Shown here one piece after another: positions 59,836-64,000 of a stretch of DNA of 64,000 nt. A program made the position numbers and the translations under genes. The notes below the pieces were generated by a model. That model searched no databases. It saw nothing but the letters and a program-made list of their open reading frames with translations, and had not been told where the DNA came from. The stretch spans positions 111,022 through 175,021 of the forward strand of contig JAFQOR010000020.1 of assembly GCA_017403125.1 (NCBI GenBank), given 5' to 3'. Position 1 is the stretch's first letter, and every line of letters starts with the position of its first letter. The DNA comes from Alistipes sp. Its GTDB lineage: Bacteria > Bacteroidota > Bacteroidia > Bacteroidales > Rikenellaceae.

Positions 59836-61248
59836 TTATTCAAAAAAGTCATCGCCGAAGTTTACGACATACACCCGCTCGGTAGCACGTGTTATGGCTG
59901 TGTAGAGCCAGCGTAATAGGTCTTTGGACATCTGCTCGTCGCCAAACAGACACCTATCGACAAATACCGCCTTCCACTGACCACCCTGTGCCTTGTGGCA
60001 CGTTACGGCGTATGCAAACTTTATCTGCATAGCGTTGAAGTGTTCGTTCTCGCGTATGGCGCGATAGCGTTTTGTCTTTGCCTTGATGTCGTCGTAGTCC
60101 TTCTCTACCTCGTAGAATAGCGTGCGGCTCTGGTCGCGGGTGAGCGATGGCGACTCAGACGATAGGGTGTCGAGTAGCAATTTGCACTCCATCTCGTAGT
60201 CGTCGTAGTCGGGGAAGCTGACCACGGCATCGACAAAGCGGAAGCCGTAGAACTCCTCGAAGCGTCGTATGCGTTTTAGACGCGCCACATCGCCATTTGC
60301 AACAAACGACATCGGCGACTGCTCATCGCGCTCGGCGTAGAAGTAGTTGTTCTTGACAATCATCAACATATCGCCACTCTCAATCTCCTCCTCGGCAGAT
60401 AGCGTGTAGCGACGTATGCCCTCGTTGTAGCGGTTGGCGCGCTTGTTTGAGCGGGTGATAACTATCGTCTCGTCGCGCCCGTACCTGTCGTAACAATCTT
60501 GCAGTGCCTCCATAAGTTCGCCTCCTTCGATGCGCGTGAAGTCGCTGTGGCTGAGGTCGAAACGTGGCGTCTCGTAGATGTGGTTTTCGAGCATACACCT
60601 CAGCATCGTGGCGTTGAACAGTATGCCCGAGTCGTGCGACTGTCGCACCACCTCGTCCATCGAGGCGTACTCCACATCGCCATACTGCGACACCTCAGCT
60701 ATGTCGAGAGCGGGGCTGTAATCGTCGCCCACAGGGGGCAGCTGCGCATCGTCGCCTACGAGCATAAGCCGACACTGCTTGCCGCTGCGTACATACTGCA
60801 CTAAGTCGTCAAGCAGGTTGCCCGAGCCGAAGCTGCTGTCCGATGACGCTGCCGAGAGCATCGACGCCTCATCGACGATGAATATGGCGTTGCGCTCACG
60901 GTTGTAATCCAGCGCGAATTTTGCCTCATAGTCGGCGATGCTACGCTCACGATATATCTTTTTGTGGATGGTGTAGGCGCTTTCATTCGAGTAGCGCGCA
61001 AGCACTTTTGCAGCACGTCCCGTGGGTGCAAGCAGTATCGGTTTGATACCTAACTCTTTAAGCGCCGCTACGAAGGCTGCGATGATTGTCGTTTTGCCTG
61101 TGCCTGCGTATCCGTTAAGCAGAAAAATACGCGAAAAATCGTCGTCGGCAGCCCACGCCGATAGCTGTTCGATAATTTTTTTTTGGTTAAAAGTTGCTTC
61201 GAACGATAATTTTGCGTAAATTTGATGCGAAATATGTGTGCTAAGCAT
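59836..61248 (-). CDS. RecD-like ATP-dependent DNA helicase (SF1)
   Basis: A 470-residue superfamily 1 helicase with Walker A GYAGTGKT at residues 46-53 and Walker B FIVDEASML. QCRLMLVGDDAQLPPVGDD comes next, then VITRSNKRANRYNEGIR. The C-terminal UvrD-like segment is AYAVTCHKAQGGQWKAVFVD with LYTAITRATERVYVVN. It is much shorter than RecD2 and fits the stand-alone 'AAA family ATPase/RecD-like' proteins of Bacteroidota. Role in replication or repair is presumed. Its ATP loop is complete, so it should be active. The start is 59 nt from a divergent hypothetical gene. Confidence 0.88.
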   Translation of the reverse strand: MLSTHISHQIYAKLSFEATFNQKKIIEQLSAWAADDDFSRIFLLNGYAGTGKTTIIAAFVAALKELGIKPILLAPTGRAAKVLARYSNESAYTIHKKIYRERSIADYEAKFALDYNRERNAIFIVDEASMLSAASSDSSFGSGNLLDDLVQYVRSGKQCRLMLVGDDAQLPPVGDDYSPALDIAEVSQYGDVEYASMDEVVRQSHDSGILFNATMLRCMLENHIYETPRFDLSHSDFTRIEGGELMEALQDCYDRYGRDETIVITRSNKRANRYNEGIRRYTLSAEEEIESGDMLMIVKNNYFYAERDEQSPMSFVANGDVARLKRIRRFEEFYGFRFVDAVVSFPDYDDYEMECKLLLDTLSSESPSLTRDQSRTLFYEVEKDYDDIKAKTKRYRAIRENEHFNAMQIKFAYAVTCHKAQGGQWKAVFVDRCLFGDEQMSKDLLRWLYTAITRATERVYVVNFGDDFFE

Positions 61249-61307
61249 AACGTAGCCTAATATTATAACTGTTTTTGACGATACAAACTTAATAACAAAT
61301 AATCAAA

Positions 61308-62090
61308 ATGAAAAGAGTATTACAGATTTTATTGCTCGTAGCTGTTGCAGCTTTGGTCTATTGGAACTTCAAGCTCATTGAGAAGCCTGTGAAGTTTGAG
61401 ACCCATTTCGAGCAGCGCGAGGCGGCCGTTATCGAGGCTGAGAAGCACATCGTAGCATTGGAGCAGGCATTCCGCGATGCTAATCCCAAGAAGGAGTTTA
61501 CTACCAACTGGGACGAGCTTACCGACTTTGCGCTTAATGGCGTTATCGAGTATCGTAGCCAGATTTACGATGAGAACAACCTCGAAAATGCCGCTATATT
61601 GGCTGAGTTGCGCAAGGACCCCAACTGGAAGAATGAGCGTGTTAAGACTATCGCAGCTCGTGATACCATCTTTGACGACGCCCTTGGTCAGCCCCGCTTG
61701 AATGAGGAGCAGATTAAGAACTTGCGCTATATCCCCTTCACCGACAAAGTAGAGTTCCAGCTCGATACTGCAACCTACGAGAGCGGTACCTACAAGGCTC
61801 ACCTTGTACGTTGCCACGCTCCCTATCGTGCGTTCATCGACGTAGAGACCTACAACCAGGAGTTCTGGAACAAGATGGATGAGAAGTTCCAGACATTTAT
61901 CAACCACTCGGAGGCAAGCGAGGAGATGAAGAAGATGAAGGCTGACGGCTTGAAGAAGGCTATCAGCAAGGGTTACAAGATTGGTGAGGCTCACCCCATC
62001 ACCCTTGATATTAACTTCTTCGGTGTAACATTTGGTAGCCTTGAAGAGCCTACTAACGAGGCTGGTAACTGGGGTGGCAGCGCAGAGTAA
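61308..62090 (+). CDS. Conserved hypothetical membrane-anchored protein
   Basis: A 260-residue protein with one N-terminal helix (about 4-20, VLQILLLVAVAALVYWNF). The extracytoplasmic part starts with charged helical sequence (FETHFEQREAAVIEAEKHIVALEQAFRD) like a pilin-type or coiled stem. It then has alpha/beta sequence ending in a low-complexity tail. Similar proteins commonly sit before the DUF3822 and rsmD genes in Bacteroidota (recalled). Its stop overlaps the next ATG (TAATG at 62088-62092), so it is coupled to it. Function unknown. Confidence 0.78.
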   Translation: MKRVLQILLLVAVAALVYWNFKLIEKPVKFETHFEQREAAVIEAEKHIVALEQAFRDANPKKEFTTNWDELTDFALNGVIEYRSQIYDENNLENAAILAELRKDPNWKNERVKTIAARDTIFDDALGQPRLNEEQIKNLRYIPFTDKVEFQLDTATYESGTYKAHLVRCHAPYRAFIDVETYNQEFWNKMDEKFQTFINHSEASEEMKKMKADGLKKAISKGYKIGEAHPITLDINFFGVTFGSLEEPTNEAGNWGGSAE

Positions 62091-62668
62091 TGGGCCACAA
62101 ACCTACACTACAAGAGGTGTCCATCCGACGAGTGTTGGATGGACACTCTTTTTCAGAGGCCGAGCGTGAGCATCTTGTGCAGGACGCACCCGCCGAGGTC
62201 TATATCGCCTCGCCGAAGAGTACGTTGCTGCCTGTCGAGATTGTTGGCAACGCTACGCCTGATGAGTGGCTCCGTGCTGCGGGGTATGCCCTCGGCGATG
62301 ACGAGGTGGCGATATGCTCCGCGCCAAACGATGGATGTGTGGCTGTCGTGGCGGTAAGCAGGCTGCTTGCCCAGACGCTTGCCCAGATGCCAAAGGTTGT
62401 AGTTAGGTCGTTGCTGCTGCTCGACACTGTTGCTGAACGTGGCACGGTGCTGACGCTATATGGCGGTTGCCTCTATGTGCGCTACTACGACGGCGGTCTT
62501 CGCTTTGCCGATGTGGTGGAGGTGGCGTCGGATGCCGATATATGCTACTACCTTCAACGTATCGACGAGGTGTATAATATATATAATATAGGTGTGCGCA
62601 TAACGCCCGAAAATAGAGGTCTTGCAGCGTTGTGTCGTCGCCACTTTAAGCGAGTGATATGCGAATAA
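62090..62668 (+). CDS. DUF3822-like protein
   Basis: A 192-residue protein, shorter than most DUF3822 members (about 250). LQEVSIRRVLDGHSFSE at the start matches the usual opening of that family (a Leu-Ser-Ile-Arg phrase followed by GFSF in others). The rest is alpha/beta with several short hydrophobic strands, suggesting an actin-like ATPase fold. No catalytic motif is clear. It lies between the membrane-anchored hypothetical gene (1-nt overlap) and rsmD (10-nt overlap), the standard Bacteroidota order, which supports the assignment more than the sequence does. Confidence 0.6.
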   Translation: MGHKPTLQEVSIRRVLDGHSFSEAEREHLVQDAPAEVYIASPKSTLLPVEIVGNATPDEWLRAAGYALGDDEVAICSAPNDGCVAVVAVSRLLAQTLAQMPKVVVRSLLLLDTVAERGTVLTLYGGCLYVRYYDGGLRFADVVEVASDADICYYLQRIDEVYNIYNIGVRITPENRGLAALCRRHFKRVICE

Positions 62669-63192
62669 TAAGCGGAAAATATAGAGGTCGTACCATCGTG
62701 CCTCCCCGTAACCTTAGGGCGCGTCCTACGACCGACTTCGCCAAGGAGAACCTCTTCAACGTGCTTGTCAATCTCGTCGATTTCGAGGAGCTTGACGTAC
62801 TCGACCTCTTCTCTGGCACGGGTTCTATAAGCTATGAGTTTGCATCGCGTGGTGCGCGTAGTGTTACCTCGGTGGAGCTTAATGCTGTGCATCACAACTT
62901 TATCCGCCAGACGGCACGTGAGCTGGCGTTCGATAACTTCTACGCAGTAAAGGCAAACGTATTCCTCTATTTGAAGAGTTGCGCCAAGCAGTTCGACCTT
63001 ATCTTCTCGGATGCGCCGTACGACCTTGACGGTAGCGAGGAGGTTGTGAAGCTCGTATTTGAGCGCGACCTGCTCAAAGAGGACGGCATATTCATCTTTG
63101 AACACTCTAAGGATAAAGATTTTTCGCAGCACGAAAATTTTTGGCAATTAAGGAGTTACGGTAGTGTGCAATTTTCGTTCTTCAAAAAATGA
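62659..63192 (+). CDS. rsmD: 16S rRNA (guanine(966)-N2)-methyltransferase RsmD
   Basis: A 177-residue SAM-dependent methyltransferase modifying 16S rRNA in small-subunit assembly. It begins with MRIISGKYRGRTIVPP and has RPTTDFAKENLFNVL, SAM loop VLDLFSGTGSISYEFASRGA and SVELN. The catalytic motif usually DPPY reads DAPY (IFSDAPYDL). That substitution is within what related N-methyltransferases tolerate. Length is typical. Its start overlaps the preceding gene by 10 nt, and a T-rich stretch follows the stop. Confidence 0.92.
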   Translation: MRIISGKYRGRTIVPPRNLRARPTTDFAKENLFNVLVNLVDFEELDVLDLFSGTGSISYEFASRGARSVTSVELNAVHHNFIRQTARELAFDNFYAVKANVFLYLKSCAKQFDLIFSDAPYDLDGSEEVVKLVFERDLLKEDGIFIFEHSKDKDFSQHENFWQLRSYGSVQFSFFKK

Positions 63193-63222
63193 CATTTTTT
63201 TTCAAAAAAAATGGTAAAAATA

Positions 63223-63253
63223 TTTGCAGGATAAAAAATTTGTACTACCTTTG
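63223..63253 (+). promoter_or_regulatory. Promoter of tRNA-Asp
   Basis: TTTG at 63223-63226, 19-nt spacer, TACCTTTG at 63246-63253; transcription should start near 63260. Confidence 0.85.
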
Positions 63254-63294
63254 CATCGCAATCAGAAACAAACGGGTTGCAGAGTTCTTGAAAT

Positions 63295-63371
63295 GGTGCG
63301 TTAGTTCAGCTGGTTAGAATACGTGCCTGTCACGCACGGGGTCAGGGGTTCGAGTCCCCTACGCACCGCCA
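63295..63371 (+). tRNA. tRNA-Asp (anticodon GTC), CCA encoded
   Basis: A 77-nt cloverleaf: acceptor GGTGCGT/ACGCACC, D arm GTTC/GAAT, anticodon arm CGTGC-CTGTCAC-GCACG, T arm AGGGG-TTCGAGT-CCCCT, discriminator G followed by CCA. The last 21 nt before CA recur exactly 300 bp downstream. Confidence 0.96.
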
Positions 63372-63374
63372 GAG

Positions 63375-63405
63375 AGGATGACTTGAAAGGGTCATCCTTT
63401 TTTTG
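63375..63405 (+). terminator. Terminator after tRNA-Asp
   Basis: AGGATGAC (63375-63382), loop, GTCATCCT (63391-63398) and a run of T residues. Confidence 0.88.
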
Positions 63406-63669
63406 TGTTGTGCGGTACGTTGATAAATCAACTAAGCATTGCGCGTTATCGGCATTGTGAGCAAGCTCCCAATAGTCGATACCACGCACTGCTTCGCTAT
63501 GCGACTGCACCGCCCAACACGATGCCTATCTACTGACGTTTGGTAGGGCACTCTCACGTAGGAGGGGTTGAGCCGATATGATAGAGATTTATTGCTCGGG
63601 CTACGCCCTGCGCTTTTTTTTAGTGGTATCGGCTCTATGGCTTCGCCATTCGAGTCCCCTACGCACCGC
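63405..63669 (+). repeat. tRNA-Asp-linked element ending in a copy of the tRNA 3' end
   Basis: TTCGAGTCCCCTACGCACCG and the next C (63349-63369) recur at 63649-63669. Between lie CTCACGTA, GGGGTTGAGCCGATA (GAGCCGATA 63570-63578), CTCGGGCTACGCC, a T run and TATCGGCTC (63627-63635). The last 90 bp have the same layout and much the same sequence as the tRNA-Val-linked element at 29335-29724. The first part (63405-63540) shares only short patches such as GAGC-AGCTCC. No credible gene lies within. Confidence 0.75.
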
Positions 63670-63893
63670 AACATTACAAGACGACAAAAGCCACTCTCTT
63701 GGGGTATGACTTTTAATTTTTAACTGATTGATTTTCAGTGTTAGTTTTTACGAAAATTGCGAAATCCTACATAGAAGGCTACTTGGAGGTCGTAATTAAG
63801 CTTAAAAACTACGAGTGCAAAGGTATATAAATCTTGCCAAAGTAAAGCACTGAAATCAAGCATCTTCCGAAGATACAATGTGTATAAACAACG
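63670..63893. other. Gene-free stretch after the tRNA-Asp element
   Basis: AT-rich, no credible reading frame. A minus-strand -7 match (CAAAGGTA on plus at 63818-63825, TACCTTTG on minus) has no evident gene downstream of it, so a short RNA reading toward 63700 is possible. Confidence 0.35.
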
Positions 63894-63934
63894 GTGGCGT
63901 ATGAGCGAACTACAAGGTTCACTACATACGCCAC
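63894..63934. terminator. Hairpin near the right edge
   Basis: GTGGCGTATG (63894-63903) is perfectly complementary to CATACGCCAC (63925-63934), with an inner GAAC/GTTC stem. It lies just past the stop of the minus-strand partial gene, so it is probably its terminator, although the minus-strand tail is only moderately T-rich. Confidence 0.55.
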
Positions 63935-63965
63935 TCTTATTAATCATTTTTATAATATAAATCGT

Positions 63966-64000
63966 TTAGAAACTAAATCCAACGCTACATTTTACCTGAT
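63966..64000 (-). CDS. C-terminal end of an outer-membrane-type protein (partial)
   Basis: Read on the minus strand, the last codons before TAA at 63966-63968 give Q-V-K-C-S-V-G-F-S-F. The alternating hydrophobic pattern with a terminal Phe is the usual last strand of Bacteroidota outer-membrane beta-barrels. Only about eleven codons are inside the window, so the family cannot be told. The hairpin at 63894-63934 follows. Confidence 0.5.
   Translation of the reverse strand, partial: QVKCSVGFSF

Overview
The window is bacterial chromosome from the phylum Bacteroidota, most likely order Bacteroidales and plausibly an Alistipes/Rikenellaceae-type organism. The genus is inference. The order-level call rests on promoters of the Bacteroides type (TTTG, about 19-20 nt, TAnnTTTG) ahead of many genes, on few obvious Shine-Dalgarno sequences, and on family markers: a MurF-Alr fusion, a Bacteroidota-type LptD, a DUF1573 protein, a BtGH84-like glycosidase, and a lipoprotein/radical-SAM pair known from Bacteroidales. 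Almost all of the window is ordinary core genome. No rRNA, CRISPR array, prophage or intact insertion sequence was seen.

Layout. 1-3.2 kb: 3' part of groL, tRNA-Arg and an acyl-CoA ligase. 3.2-11.1 kb: two palindromic intergenic elements, then a compact operon nadE-rseC-rnfB-C-D-G-E-A closed by a 20-bp terminator. 11.1-14.7 kb: a cold-shock protein, a repeat-bearing lipoprotein with a radical SAM/SPASM enzyme, and a NarL-type two-component pair. 14.7-21.5 kb (minus): mreB-mreC-mreD-mrdA-rodA-surE, the cell-shape cluster. 21.8-28.7 kb: gpsA, pgi, rplS, nfnB-nfnA and a DUF1573 protein. 28.9-30 kb: tRNA-Asn, tRNA-Val and a repeat-rich stretch. 30-47.4 kb: lptD, an amidase, an MCE protein, mutS2, murF-alr, a tetrapyrrole-type methylase, grpE, dnaJ, mutL, rhomboid, an EEP protein and a YhcH-family protein. 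47.5-48.2 kb: rpmI-rplT without infC. 48.2-56.3 kb: a secreted GH84 glycosidase, a PhoR/PhoB-like pair and a Pit-type phosphate transporter, bracketed by two direct copies of an 89-bp hairpin element and linked short-unit tandem repeats. 56.3-64 kb: a membrane protein, mutS, a RecD-like helicase, a small operon ending in rsmD, tRNA-Asp, and the last codons of an outer-membrane protein on the minus strand.

Functional links. Rnf exchanges electrons between ferredoxin and NAD while moving ions across the membrane, and NfnAB couples ferredoxin and NADH to NADP, so the window holds two ferredoxin/nicotinamide machines plus the NAD synthetase. The two-component pair at 51.5-53.2 kb is divergent from the phosphate transporter. 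The shared intergenic region carries 11-bp-phased repeats resembling a Pho box and a terminator-like hairpin in the transporter leader.

Most interesting signals. (1) Three of the four tRNA genes are followed by copies of their own 3' ends. tRNA-Val and tRNA-Asp have related elements of about 265-315 bp with a shared GAGCCGATA/TATCGGCTC inverted repeat. (2) The lipoprotein/radical SAM pair at 11.5-13.0 kb is a likely modification system for a repeated L-M-Y-G-V motif. (3) The composite repeat loci at 48.3-48.8 and 55.8-56.3 kb. (4) NadE lacks the nitrilase-domain cysteine. (5) MutL lacks the DQH part of its usual C-terminal motif.
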